A DNA stretch of 64,000 nucleotides from Nocardioides ginsengisegetis. GTDB taxonomy: Bacteria > Actinomycetota > Actinomycetes > Propionibacteriales > Nocardioidaceae. The notes below the pieces were generated by a model that worked only from the letters and a program-made list of their open reading frames with translations, made no database searches and had not been told where the DNA came from. Where the stretch lies: contig NZ_JACGXA010000001.1 of assembly GCF_014138045.1 (NCBI RefSeq), positions 989,501 to 1,053,500 on the forward strand. Direction: 5' to 3'. Made by a program: the position numbers and the translations under genes. This document shows, piece by piece, positions 14,459 through 23,259 of the stretch. Within the stretch, counting starts at the first letter, position 1, and each line of letters begins with the position of its first letter.

Positions 14459-17221
14459 GTGCTCATCGGGCGCGCCGCCGAGCGGGCCGCCATCGAGGGG
14501 TTGCTCACACGGGCCGGCGATTCTGACGGGGGAGTCCTCCTCCTGCGGGGCGAGGCCGGAGCGGGCAAGAGCACGCTCCTGGCTCGGGCCGCGCAGGTGG
14601 AGGGCTTCCGCGTGCTGCAGGCCACGGGAGTCGAGGCCGAGTCGGAGCTGGCCTACGCCACGGTCCACCAGCTGTTCCACCCGTTGCTGCCGCTGCTGGA
14701 GCAGGTCCCTGCGCCGCAGGCCGACGCGGTGCGGGTGGCACTCGGCATGGACGCGGCAGGGCGTACGCCGGACCGCTTCCTCGTCGCGCTGGGCTTCTTG
14801 TCCCTCGTGAGCGAGGCCGCGCGCGAGCGGCCGCTCCTGTTGGTGCTCGACGACCTGCAGTGGTGCGACCGGGCCTCGGTCGACGCCGTCCTCTTCCTCG
14901 GACGGCGGCTGACGGCCGAGCCGGTCGCGATGCTGCTCGCGGTGCGTGACGAGCCCGGAGCCGGCGCGGGCGATGTCGTCGTCGCACCGGGGTTCCCGGA
15001 GCTGGTGCTGGGTGGACTCGAGGACGCGGAGGTCGCCGACCTCGTGGCCGGTGCGGCCGTGGCCCGGCCGTCGGACGAGGTGGCGTCCCTGCTGGCCGGG
15101 CGCACGCACGGCAACCCGTTGGCGCTGCTGGAGCTCGCCGGCGACCTCGGGATCGAGCAGCTCACCGGCAAGCGTCCGCTGCCCGACACGCTCCCGGTGG
15201 GTGACCGGCTGGGCCGCACGTTCCTCGACCGGTCCGCGGGGCTGTCCCCGGCCGCGGACGACCTGCTGCTGCTGGCGGCCGCGGCCGAGGTCGGCGAGGT
15301 CGACCTGCTGGTGCGGGCCGCCGAGCCCGCAGACCCGGCCGCGGCGGTCGCCGAGCTCGAGGCGACCGGCCTGGTCTCGCTGCGTGCGGACCGGCTGACC
15401 TTCACGCACCCGCTGGCCCGGTCGGCCGTCCTGGGCGCCGCCACGACGGTCCGCCGCGTCGACGCGCACCGTCGGCTGGCCGACGCGCTGGCCTCGCGCG
15501 GCGAGCACGACCGGGCCCTCTGGCACCGGGCCGCGGCCGCGTTGGGGCCCGACGAGGAGCTCGCGGACGCCCTCGAGGACCTGGCCCGACGGTCCGGCGC
15601 ACGCAGCGGACAGGGCGCCGCATCGGCGGCGTACGAGCGTGCGGCCGCGCTGTCCACCACCTCGGAGGTGCGCACCCGGCGACTGCTCGACGCGGCCGAG
15701 GCGGCCTGGCAGTCCGGTGACCCCGCTCGGGCGCGCACGTTGGGCGACCGGGCGGAGGCCGGAGCGGCCCGAGCCGGCAGTCGAGCGCGGCTGCTGCACC
15801 TCCGCGCGCGGGCGGCCTCCCGGCGGGGCGAGGTCCGCGTGGCGCACGACCTGCTGCTCAAGGCCGCGGCGCTGCTGCGCGAGGACCAGCCGGGGGCGGC
15901 GATGGAGATGTACGCCGAGGCGGTCGAGGGTGCGGCCTACGCCGGGGACCTCGATCGTGTGGCCGCGGTGTCGGAGGCCGCGGTGGGCCTGGGGCCGGGC
16001 ACGACGACGCGCGAGGAGTTCCTCGTGAGCTGGCTGGCGGTGGGCAACGCCGGTCTGCGCGGCCGCCTGGCCAGCGACGCGGCACTGCTGGAGCGGGTCC
16101 TGGCGCTGGGGGAGCGGCTTGAGGACCCACGGCTGCTCGTGTGGGCCGGGATCTCCGCGCTGAACCTCGGGGACGTGCCCGCGATGCAGGGGTTCTACCG
16201 CAGGGCGCTCGACGTGGCCCGGGCCGACGGGGCGGTCGCGAGCCTGCCCTACGCCCTGGAGCACGCGTCGATGAGCCAGGCCCTCGCCGGCTCCTACGCC
16301 TCCGCGCGGGCGGCCGCCGAGGAGGGGCTGCGGCTCGCGGTCGAGACCGAGCAGCAGCGCTCGGCGAGCATGCTGCTCGCGATCCTGGCCTTCCTCGCCG
16401 CCACGACCGGGGACGAGGAGGAGGGCACGCGGTACGCCGAGGACGCCCGCGCGATCGCAGCCCCGCTGGGCCTCGGCCTGCCCACGGCGATGGCGTTGTG
16501 GGCCACGGCCCGACTCGACCTCACGGCCGGCCGCTACGACGCCGCCGTCGACCGCCTGCTGACGCTGGCCGGTGCTAGCCCGGAGGTCGGCCACCCGATG
16601 GTGACGACGTGGACCACGCCGGACCTGGTCGAGGCGGCGGTCCGGGCCGGCCGGCAGGACGAGGTGCTGGCGGGGGTCGACCGGCTGGTGCAGCTCGCTG
16701 AGGCCACCGGGAGGTCCGGCGCGGCCGCCGCGGCCGCGTGGTGCCAGGGGATGCTCGGTGGGCCGGAGGCCGTCGAGCGGCTCACGATGGCGATCGAGGT
16801 GTTCCGGCTGGCCCCGTTGCCGCTGGCCGAGGCCCGGGCGCGGCTCGCGCTGGGGGAGCTGCTCCGCCGCGACCGGCAGCCGCGCCTGGCCCGCGAGCAC
16901 CTCCGGGCCGCCGTCGAGGGGCTCCGGCAGCTGGGGGCGCGGCCCTGGGCCGACAGGGCGGCCGCCGAGCTGCGCGCGAGCGGCGAGTCGGCGCCGGCCC
17001 CCGAGACCAACGGTCTCGAGACGCTGACCCCGCAGGAGCTCCAGATCGTGCGCTACGTCAGCCAGGGCTCCTCCAACCGCACCATCGCCGCCCAGCTCTT
17101 CATTAGCCCACGGACGGTGGAGTACCACCTCTACAAGGCCTACCCGAAGCTCGGCGTCTCCTCGCGCACCCAGCTGATCGGCGCCTTCCCGGCCGAGCCG
17201 GTGCTGGCCACCAGCGGGTGA
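14459..17221 (+). CDS. LAL-type LuxR-family ATP-binding regulator
   Basis: A 920-aa regulator. The N-terminal AAA/NACHT-like ATPase has Walker A GEAGAGKSTLL near residue 30 and Walker B LLLVLDDLQWCD near residue 125. A long Ala/Arg-rich helical (TPR-like) middle spans residues 400-830. The LuxR helix-turn-helix occupies the last 60 residues (LTPQELQIVRYVSQGSSNRTI, then RTVEYHLYKAYPKLGVSSR). Such proteins are activators that sense a ligand or partner through the repeats. The adjacent ABC-2 exporter is the nearest candidate target. GTG at 14459 gives MLIGRAAER, the usual LAL N-terminus. Confidence 0.93.
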   Translation: MLIGRAAERAAIEGLLTRAGDSDGGVLLLRGEAGAGKSTLLARAAQVEGFRVLQATGVEAESELAYATVHQLFHPLLPLLEQVPAPQADAVRVALGMDAAGRTPDRFLVALGFLSLVSEAARERPLLLVLDDLQWCDRASVDAVLFLGRRLTAEPVAMLLAVRDEPGAGAGDVVVAPGFPELVLGGLEDAEVADLVAGAAVARPSDEVASLLAGRTHGNPLALLELAGDLGIEQLTGKRPLPDTLPVGDRLGRTFLDRSAGLSPAADDLLLLAAAAEVGEVDLLVRAAEPADPAAAVAELEATGLVSLRADRLTFTHPLARSAVLGAATTVRRVDAHRRLADALASRGEHDRALWHRAAAALGPDEELADALEDLARRSGARSGQGAASAAYERAAALSTTSEVRTRRLLDAAEAAWQSGDPARARTLGDRAEAGAARAGSRARLLHLRARAASRRGEVRVAHDLLLKAAALLREDQPGAAMEMYAEAVEGAAYAGDLDRVAAVSEAAVGLGPGTTTREEFLVSWLAVGNAGLRGRLASDAALLERVLALGERLEDPRLLVWAGISALNLGDVPAMQGFYRRALDVARADGAVASLPYALEHASMSQALAGSYASARAAAEEGLRLAVETEQQRSASMLLAILAFLAATTGDEEEGTRYAEDARAIAAPLGLGLPTAMALWATARLDLTAGRYDAAVDRLLTLAGASPEVGHPMVTTWTTPDLVEAAVRAGRQDEVLAGVDRLVQLAEATGRSGAAAAAAWCQGMLGGPEAVERLTMAIEVFRLAPLPLAEARARLALGELLRRDRQPRLAREHLRAAVEGLRQLGARPWADRAAAELRASGESAPAPETNGLETLTPQELQIVRYVSQGSSNRTIAAQLFISPRTVEYHLYKAYPKLGVSSRTQLIGAFPAEPVLATSG

Positions 17222-17224
17222 GAG

Positions 17225-17638
17225 TCACCGGCAGAACGCGTGCACCGTCATGCCGGGGTGCCGGTCGGTGCCGAAGACGTGGTCCAGGGCCTCGTCCACG
17301 AGGCCGGCGGAGTACGTCGGCCGCGGGTGCGGCGTGCGCCGCGTCGGGGCGGGCGTGACGATGACGTGACCGGGGCGCCGGCCGCGCAGGTCGGGCGGCA
17401 GGTCCGCCTCACCCGTCCAGCAGTCGTGGGCGGCGAACAGCGTGTCCGGGGAGCCGGCGTCGGGGCCGTCCTGGACCTGGCTGTCCAGGATGCCGGCGCC
17501 CGGCAGGAGCCCGGCGGCGACGGCGGCCGCCCCGCCGGCGTACCCGGCTGCGGCGCCACCGACGACCAGGACCGGCGTGAGGACGGCACGGGCCAGGGTC
17601 TGGGCGAAGGTACGGCGAGTGGTGGTGCGGGGATGCAT
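17225..17638 (-). CDS. Small exported or membrane-anchored protein, unknown
   Basis: A 137-aa protein starting MHPRTTTRRTFAQTLARAV, with a basic Arg-Arg leader and one hydrophobic stretch (LTPVLVVGGAAAGYAGGAAAV). A soluble tail of about 85 residues contains AAHDCWTGEADLPPDL and ends TVHAFCR. The two tail Cys could form a disulfide outside the cell. The ATG follows a GGGAG site. It is preceded by the terminator at 17668 that ends the MMPL transcript, so it is probably transcribed alone. No family recognised. Confidence 0.65.
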   Translation of the reverse strand: MHPRTTTRRTFAQTLARAVLTPVLVVGGAAAGYAGGAAAVAAGLLPGAGILDSQVQDGPDAGSPDTLFAAHDCWTGEADLPPDLRGRRPGHVIVTPAPTRRTPHPRPTYSAGLVDEALDHVFGTDRHPGMTVHAFCR

Positions 17639-17667
17639 GACGACTCCCGGTGGGTGGGAAGGGAAGG

Positions 17668-17701
17668 GGCCCGCGCGGCGCGGGGGTGCGCCGCGCGGGC
17701 C
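17668..17701 (-). terminator. Hairpin terminator after the MMPL gene
   Basis: Perfect 14-bp arms (17668-17681 and 17688-17701) enclose a 6-nt loop, 9 nt beyond the MMPL stop. There is no poly-T tail. Confidence 0.75.
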
Positions 17702-17710
17702 GAGAGTGGG

Positions 17711-19936
17711 TCAGGCCGCGCCGACGGGAGTCGGCTCGGGCTCCGGCTCGGGGTGCTCCGAGGCCTCGATCGTGAGCGGGGGCAGCACCCGGTCCAGCCA
17801 GCGCGGGATGTACCAGGCCCGGCGGCCCAGCAGGTGCATCAGCGCCGGGACCAGCACCATCCGGACGACCAGCGCGTCCACGAGGATCGCGACACCGAGG
17901 CCGACACCGAACGCCTTGACCGTGCGGTCGTCGCCGAGGACGAATGCCCAGAAGACGACGCCCATGATGATGCCGGCGGCGACGATCACCTTGCCGATGG
18001 CGGCGACGCCGGTGCGGACCGCCCCGCGGGCGTCACCGGTCCGGACGTACTCCTCGCGGATCCGGCTGACCAGGAAGACCTCGTAGTCCATCGACAGACC
18101 GAACAGGATCGAGAGCACGACCATCGGGATGAACGACTCGGTCGGTCCGGTCACGTCGAGCCCGATCGCGTTGCCGAACCAGCCCCACTCGAAGACCGCG
18201 GTCAGGGCGCCGAAGGCTGCGAAGGCCGACAGCATCGTGGTCAGCGCCGCCTTGGCCGCCACCACGACCGACCGGAACGCCATCGACAGGATCAGGAACG
18301 TGATGCCGACGATGTAGAGCAGGAAGAGCGGCATCCGGCTGTCGATCTTGCTCGCGATGTCCTCGTACGATGCCGTCGCGCCGCCGACGTACGCGTGGGC
18401 CGGTGAGCCCTCGAGGGCCGCAGGGATCACGTCGTCGCGCAGCCGGTGCAAGGTCGCGGCCGTCTCCTCCGACTGCGGCGAGGTCGTGAGGATGACCGGC
18501 AGCTGCGCGGTGTCCCCGGCCTCGTTGACGAGCGGCTCGGCGACGGCAGCGACCCCGGGGTCCTGGGCGATCGCGGCGGCCAACTCCTCGGTCGCGTGCG
18601 GGTCGCCGGTCTGGTCGACCGCGACGAAGAGCGGGCCGTTGATGCCCGGGCCGAAGCCCTCGGCCAGCAGGTCGTAGGCCTTGCGGGTGGTCGTGTCCGA
18701 CGGGTTGGTCCCCGCGTCGGCCGTCCCCAGCCGCTGGTCGGTGGCCGGGATCGCGAGCAGGCAGACGATGGCCAGCGCCGCGGTCGCCATCGACTTCGGG
18801 TGCCGGGTGACCAGCCCCGCCCACCGGGCGAACGGGCCGCGGTCGGGATTCGGCGTCCTGCGGCGGCGGGCCGGCAGCCGGCCCCAGTCGATGCGGTGCC
18901 CGACGAGGGCCAGGACGGCCGGGAGCAACGTGATGGCGGTGAGCACCGCTCCCACGACCGTCATGGCCGCGCCGATGCCGAGCTTGGCGACGAAGGGGAT
19001 GCCGACGACCGCGAGGCCCGAGATCGACACCGCCACGGTCGCGCCCGCGAAGATCACGGCCCGGCCGGCGGTCGAGGTCGCGATGATCGCGGCGTCCCTC
19101 GAGGTGTGGCCGTCCGCCAGCGCCTGGCGGAATCGCGTCACGATGAACAGCGCGTAGTCGATGCCGACGCCGAGCCCGATCATCACCGCCAGCGTGGGGG
19201 TGACCTCGTTGAAGTCGGTGAAGCCGGCGGCCAGCGTCAGCAGGGTCATGCCGAGCCCGACCGAGACCAGCGCGGTGGTGATGGGGATCGCCATCGCCAT
19301 GGCCGAGCCGAGGACGACGAGCAGCACGAGCATCGCCGCGGCCATGCCGAGGATCTCGCTGGTGTGGCTCTCGGGCTGCACGCTGTCCATGACCGAGCCG
19401 CCGAACTCGATCTGGAGGTCGGTGCCGTCCGTCGCCGCCCGGACGTCGTCCTCGAGCTGCTGCACGTCGGCGTCGTCGATCTCGGCCGACGGCTTGTCGA
19501 ACTGGACGTCGGCGAAGCCAATGGTGCCGTCCTCGGAGATGCCGCCGCCCTTGCCGGCGTACGGGTCGCCGACGCTGATCACGCCGGGGACGTCGGCTGC
19601 GGCCGCGCGGGCGGCCTTGACGTCGGCCCGGGCGGCGTCGTCGCCGAGGTGGCCCTGCTCGCTGTGGAACACGATCTGCGCCGCGTCGCCGGCCCGCTCG
19701 GGGAACTTCTCCTGGAGCAGGTCGACGGCCTGCTGGGTCTCCGAGCCGGGGATCACGAACTCGTTGACGAGGGCGCCTCCGAAGGTGCTGGAGGCCATGA
19801 CGATCGCGAGGAGCGCGGTCGCCCAGATGACGATGGTCCGGACCGGGTGCGTGGCCCCGGCCCGGGCCACCGCCGTCAGCGCGCCTCGTGTCGGCACGCC
19901 GTCGGGTCGCGCTGACCCGTGGGTGGGGGATGACAT
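17711..19936 (-). CDS. MMPL-family RND transporter
   Basis: A 741-aa inner-membrane transporter of the MmpL type, duplicated in two halves. Each half has a transmembrane helix, a periplasmic loop of about 150-170 residues, and five or six further helices. The second and fifth helix clusters carry the proton-relay-like GLGVGIDYALFIVTRFRQAL and LFGLSMDYEVFLVSRIREEY motifs (G-x-D-Y). MMPL proteins export lipids, glycolipids or peptides. The ATG at 19936 follows AAGGAGAG. It is divergent from the EamA gene, and the transcript is closed by the terminator at 17668. Confidence 0.92.
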   Translation of the reverse strand: MSSPTHGSARPDGVPTRGALTAVARAGATHPVRTIVIWATALLAIVMASSTFGGALVNEFVIPGSETQQAVDLLQEKFPERAGDAAQIVFHSEQGHLGDDAARADVKAARAAAADVPGVISVGDPYAGKGGGISEDGTIGFADVQFDKPSAEIDDADVQQLEDDVRAATDGTDLQIEFGGSVMDSVQPESHTSEILGMAAAMLVLLVVLGSAMAMAIPITTALVSVGLGMTLLTLAAGFTDFNEVTPTLAVMIGLGVGIDYALFIVTRFRQALADGHTSRDAAIIATSTAGRAVIFAGATVAVSISGLAVVGIPFVAKLGIGAAMTVVGAVLTAITLLPAVLALVGHRIDWGRLPARRRRTPNPDRGPFARWAGLVTRHPKSMATAALAIVCLLAIPATDQRLGTADAGTNPSDTTTRKAYDLLAEGFGPGINGPLFVAVDQTGDPHATEELAAAIAQDPGVAAVAEPLVNEAGDTAQLPVILTTSPQSEETAATLHRLRDDVIPAALEGSPAHAYVGGATASYEDIASKIDSRMPLFLLYIVGITFLILSMAFRSVVVAAKAALTTMLSAFAAFGALTAVFEWGWFGNAIGLDVTGPTESFIPMVVLSILFGLSMDYEVFLVSRIREEYVRTGDARGAVRTGVAAIGKVIVAAGIIMGVVFWAFVLGDDRTVKAFGVGLGVAILVDALVVRMVLVPALMHLLGRRAWYIPRWLDRVLPPLTIEASEHPEPEPEPTPVGAA

Positions 19937-20052
19937 GGTGGGTCTCTCCTTGAGATGGGGTGTGGCTCTGTGCCAGCCCTCACCTTCGGCGAGGCGAGGA
20001 CCCCGCGGCATCCGTGACATCACCGGTGCAGGCCCCGGTGGACGCCGCGGCA

Positions 20053-20058
20053 TACGCT
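20053..20058 (+). promoter_or_regulatory. -10 box for the EamA gene
   Basis: TACGCT stands 6 nt before the ATG at 20065, consistent with a leaderless mRNA. The rest of the gap back to 19937 shows no obvious operator. Confidence 0.5.
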
Positions 20059-20064
20059 CCGGCC

Positions 20065-21030
20065 ATGGCGACGACGCAGCAGGCGATGGCGACGGGGAGC
20101 AGGTCCGCGTCCGGCCTCGGGTTCGCGGCGCTGTCGGCGATGTCCTTCGGGCTGTCGGGAGCCCTGGCCAAGGGCCTGCTCGACGCCGGATGGACGCCGG
20201 GGGCAGCCGTCGCCGTGCGCATCCTCGTGGCGGCCGCCGTGCTCGTGGTGCCGGCGGCGCTGGCGCTGCGCGGCCGGTGGGGGCTGCTGCGTCCCAACGC
20301 CGGCCTGGTGCTGGCCTACGGCCTCGTCGCCGTGGCGGGGTGCCAGCTGGCCTACTTCAACGCGGTCGAGCACATGCAGGTCGGCGTGGCGCTCCTCATC
20401 GAGTACACCGCCCCGGTCGCGGTGGTCGGCTGGCTGTGGCTCAGGCACGGCCAGCGTCCCGGCCCGCTGACCGTCGTGGGCGGTGCCGTCGCCGCCGCCG
20501 GCCTGGTGCTGGTGCTGGACCTGGTGTCCGGCGCGGACCTCAGCGCCCTCGGCGTCCTGTGGGCGCTCGGGGCGATGGTCGGCGCCGCGACGTACTTCGT
20601 GCTCTCCGCGCACGAGGGCAACGGGCTGCCGCCGATCGTGCTGGCGGCCGCCGGTCTGGTGCTCGGCGCGACCGCGCTGCTCGTGGCGGGTGCGGTCGGT
20701 GTCGTGCCCATGCACGTCTCCGCGGCCCGGGTGGAGTACGCCGGCACCGAGGTGGCCTGGTGGGTCCCGGTGCTGGGCCTGGGCGTGGTGACGGCGGCGC
20801 TGGCCTACGTCACCGGCATCGCCGCGTCGCGGCGCCTCGGATCGCGGCTGGCGTCGTTCGCGGCGCTGCTGGAGGTGCTGTTCGCGTTGGTCTTCGCGTG
20901 GCTCCTGCTCGACGAGCTGCCGCGCGGTATCCAGTTCCTCGGCGGCGCGCTCGTCCTGACCGGCGTGGTCGTGGTGAAGCTCGGCGAGCGGGAGGTGGCT
21001 CCGGCCCCGCCCGTCGAGCCGCTGGTCTGA
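20065..21030 (+). CDS. EamA/DMT-superfamily permease
   Basis: A 321-aa protein with ten hydrophobic helices forming two EamA repeats. Repeat 1 opens GLGFAALSAMSFGLSGALAK, and repeat 2 includes ALGVLWALGAMVGAATYFVL. Both end with the family-type EYTAP and LEVLFALVFAWLLLDE segments. Members export amino acids, nucleosides or other metabolites (RhtA/RhaT-like); the substrate is not predictable. Eight nucleotides separate its stop from the next ATG, so the two may share a transcript. Confidence 0.88.
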   Translation: MATTQQAMATGSRSASGLGFAALSAMSFGLSGALAKGLLDAGWTPGAAVAVRILVAAAVLVVPAALALRGRWGLLRPNAGLVLAYGLVAVAGCQLAYFNAVEHMQVGVALLIEYTAPVAVVGWLWLRHGQRPGPLTVVGGAVAAAGLVLVLDLVSGADLSALGVLWALGAMVGAATYFVLSAHEGNGLPPIVLAAAGLVLGATALLVAGAVGVVPMHVSAARVEYAGTEVAWWVPVLGLGVVTAALAYVTGIAASRRLGSRLASFAALLEVLFALVFAWLLLDELPRGIQFLGGALVLTGVVVVKLGEREVAPAPPVEPLV

Positions 21031-21038
21031 GGGAACGC

Positions 21039-22019
21039 ATGGCCCGTCGCGCGCGTCTGTCCTCCATGGTCGATCTCCGGCGCCACCTCTTCCCGCTGCT
21101 CGCGGCCCTCGCCGTCCTGGCCGTCACGGCGGTCGGCGTCACGGTCGGCTGGCTGACCGGCCCCGACGACCGACGCGTCCACGGCGGTGCCTCGCCGGGG
21201 GAGGTGCGCACGGAGTACTGGCGCGATGCCCAGGTCGACGTGCCGGCCGAGTGGGGGTGGGGCAGCGCCCCGGAGTCCGGCCCGGTCGAAGGAGCGGACG
21301 ACGGCCTCTTCTGGTGCGGCGAGCCCGGCGCTCTCGTGACCAGCGACGGCACGCGACTGCAGGAGGCGGACCCGACCATGCCCTACGTCGGGCGGCCCCT
21401 GGGGCAGTCCGACATGTGCCAGGGCGGGATCGCGGACGCGACGCCGCAGGCGCCGTACCTCTGGATCGGGGTGCCGCTGGAGCCCGGCCGCACCGACCTG
21501 GGCGGCGGCTGGGTGCGCGAGACCCGCGAGGTCAACGGCAGCACGGTGACGGTCGCGACCCGGGACGCCGCCCTGCGCGAGCGGATCCTGGACTCGGCGC
21601 GGGGGAGCGAGAACTGCTTCAGCGAGCTCGACGCGATGCCGGCCGTCGACGGCGAGGACCACCAGCAGCCCGGCACGGTCTGCGCCTACCGCACGGTCGA
21701 GAGCCTCGACCGCTTCGACCTCGTGTACGCCGCGGAGTTCACCGGCGAGCCGGCCTTCGACGCGGCCGCGGGCCGGGCAGGGGAGGCGGCGTCGTGCGAG
21801 CGTCCCGGGCAGGAGTTCGTCGTGCTGACCGCGGCCGACGGATCGGTCCGGGTCGTCGACACGGGCTGCCCGCGGATCGAGGTGGCGCCGGGGGACTACC
21901 GCGCCCTGACGCCGGCGACGACGGAGCCGTGGGCCACCGGCGGACTCCCGGTCGTGCTGACCGGTCCGTTCCTGGGCGACCCACGGCTCGCGCCGTGGTT
22001 CGTCGGCGTGCAGGGGTGA
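21039..22019 (+). CDS. Single-pass anchored extracytoplasmic protein, unknown
   Basis: A 326-aa protein with a basic N-terminus (MARRARLSSMVDLRRH), one transmembrane helix (LFPLLAALAVLAVTAVGVTV) and a soluble outer domain of about 290 residues. That domain holds six Cys, among them FWCGEPG, SDMCQGG, ENCFSE and TVCAYR, in a spacing that suggests disulfides. No catalytic motif is seen. Similar DUF-type lineage proteins occur in Nocardioidaceae, but I do not recognise a named family. ATG at 21039 has a weak GAGGGA site; ATG at 21066 is an alternative. Confidence 0.7.
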   Translation: MARRARLSSMVDLRRHLFPLLAALAVLAVTAVGVTVGWLTGPDDRRVHGGASPGEVRTEYWRDAQVDVPAEWGWGSAPESGPVEGADDGLFWCGEPGALVTSDGTRLQEADPTMPYVGRPLGQSDMCQGGIADATPQAPYLWIGVPLEPGRTDLGGGWVRETREVNGSTVTVATRDAALRERILDSARGSENCFSELDAMPAVDGEDHQQPGTVCAYRTVESLDRFDLVYAAEFTGEPAFDAAAGRAGEAASCERPGQEFVVLTAADGSVRVVDTGCPRIEVAPGDYRALTPATTEPWATGGLPVVLTGPFLGDPRLAPWFVGVQG

Positions 22020-22026
22020 GCTGCGA

Positions 22027-23259
22027 CTAGCGCGCGTCCTGCCGGGGCATCAGGACCTCACGCACGAGCAGCAGGATCGCGGCGGCCGTGGGGATGGCGA
22101 GGAGCGCCCCCACGACGCCGAGCAGTCCGGCGCCGATCAGCGCGGCGATCACGATGACGGCCCCCGGGATGTCGACCGAGCGCGACATCACCCGCGGGTA
22201 GATCACGTAGTTCTCGAGCTGTTGGTAGACCACGTAGAAGACCAGGCAGGCCAGGCCCATCGTGGGGTCGGTCGCGAAGGCGATCGCGGTCACGATCACG
22301 GCGCCGATGGTGGCGCCGATCATCGGGATCACGTCGAGCAGGGCGACCACGAAGGCCAGCGCCACGGCGTACTGGCCGAGCCCGATGGCGAACAGGAACA
22401 CCAGCGTGGACACGCCGGCCGCGACGGCGACGACGAACGCCCCCGACACGTAGGAGCCGACGTTGCTCAGGATCTGGTCCCCGAGGCTGCTCACCCGCGG
22501 CCGGCGCGAGGCCGGGGCGAGGTGGTAGAGCGCGCTCTTGGTCGCCGGGAGGGAGGCCAGGAAGTAGAGCGTGAGGACGGTGATGATGAAGATGTTGGCC
22601 AGGGCCGACAGGACGGCGATGCCGATGCCGAGCACGCCACCGAAGGCCGTCGAGGCGAACTTCCCGTGGGCCAGGTAGTCCTTGGCCTTGGTGATGATGT
22701 CGTACTGATCGTCGAGCTTCTGGACCTGGTGGTTGTGCTCGAGCCGGTCGAGCCAGTCCGGGGCGTTCGCCACCAGCTGGCTCACCTGGTCGCTGATGAC
22801 CGGCACGATGGCGACGAGGAACAGCGCCAGCGCCACGATCACCAGCGCCGTCACGGCGGCCACTGACCAGGCTCGCTTGAGCCCCCGGCGCATGAAGAAC
22901 TCCACGACGGGGTTCAGCCCCACCGCCAGGAAGAAGGCGACCACCACGAGGATGAGGGTGTTGCCGACCGCGAGGATCTGGTGGCCGAGCCAGATGGCCA
23001 GGATCGCCCCGAGGGCACCGAAGAAGCCGATGTAGAACGGTGAGTGCCGGGGGAGCGGGTCGCCGGGCTCGACGTCCTCGATCTCCTCCTCCAGGAGGAA
23101 GTCCTCGACGTCGAGGACCTCGATGACCTCCTCGGCGGCGGACTCCGCACGGTCGGCGGCGTCCTCGGCCCGATCAGCCGACTGCTCGGCGTGCTGGGCC
23201 GCCTCCTCGGCCTCCCCGACCGCCTTGTCGGCGGCGGCCGGGTCGGGGCGGTCTGTCAC
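22027..23259 (-). CDS. AI-2E family permease (YdiK/PerM-like)
   Basis: A 410-aa membrane protein. Residues 1-70 form an unusual acidic, alanine-rich heptad segment (AEEAAQHAEQSADRAEDAAD, then VEDFLLEEEIEDVEPGD). A standard AI-2E domain follows with eight hydrophobic helices, including FFLAVGLNPVVEFFMRRGLK and DVIPMIGATIGAVIVTAI. The family includes autoinducer-2 exporters and Na+/H+ antiporters, so the substrate is open. Its GTG start overlaps the stop of the coiled-coil gene by GTGA. Co-translation and the shared heptad character suggest the two proteins may interact. Confidence 0.88.
   Translation of the reverse strand: MTDRPDPAAADKAVGEAEEAAQHAEQSADRAEDAADRAESAAEEVIEVLDVEDFLLEEEIEDVEPGDPLPRHSPFYIGFFGALGAILAIWLGHQILAVGNTLILVVVAFFLAVGLNPVVEFFMRRGLKRAWSVAAVTALVIVALALFLVAIVPVISDQVSQLVANAPDWLDRLEHNHQVQKLDDQYDIITKAKDYLAHGKFASTAFGGVLGIGIAVLSALANIFIITVLTLYFLASLPATKSALYHLAPASRRPRVSSLGDQILSNVGSYVSGAFVVAVAAGVSTLVFLFAIGLGQYAVALAFVVALLDVIPMIGATIGAVIVTAIAFATDPTMGLACLVFYVVYQQLENYVIYPRVMSRSVDIPGAVIVIAALIGAGLLGVVGALLAIPTAAAILLLVREVLMPRQDAR

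Noticed and set aside
19161..22019. 952-codon plus-strand frame ending in the anchored protein at 21039
   Set aside because: Its first two thirds are antisense to the MMPL gene and overlap the EamA gene out of frame. Only the last 326 codons have signal-anchor and normal composition.
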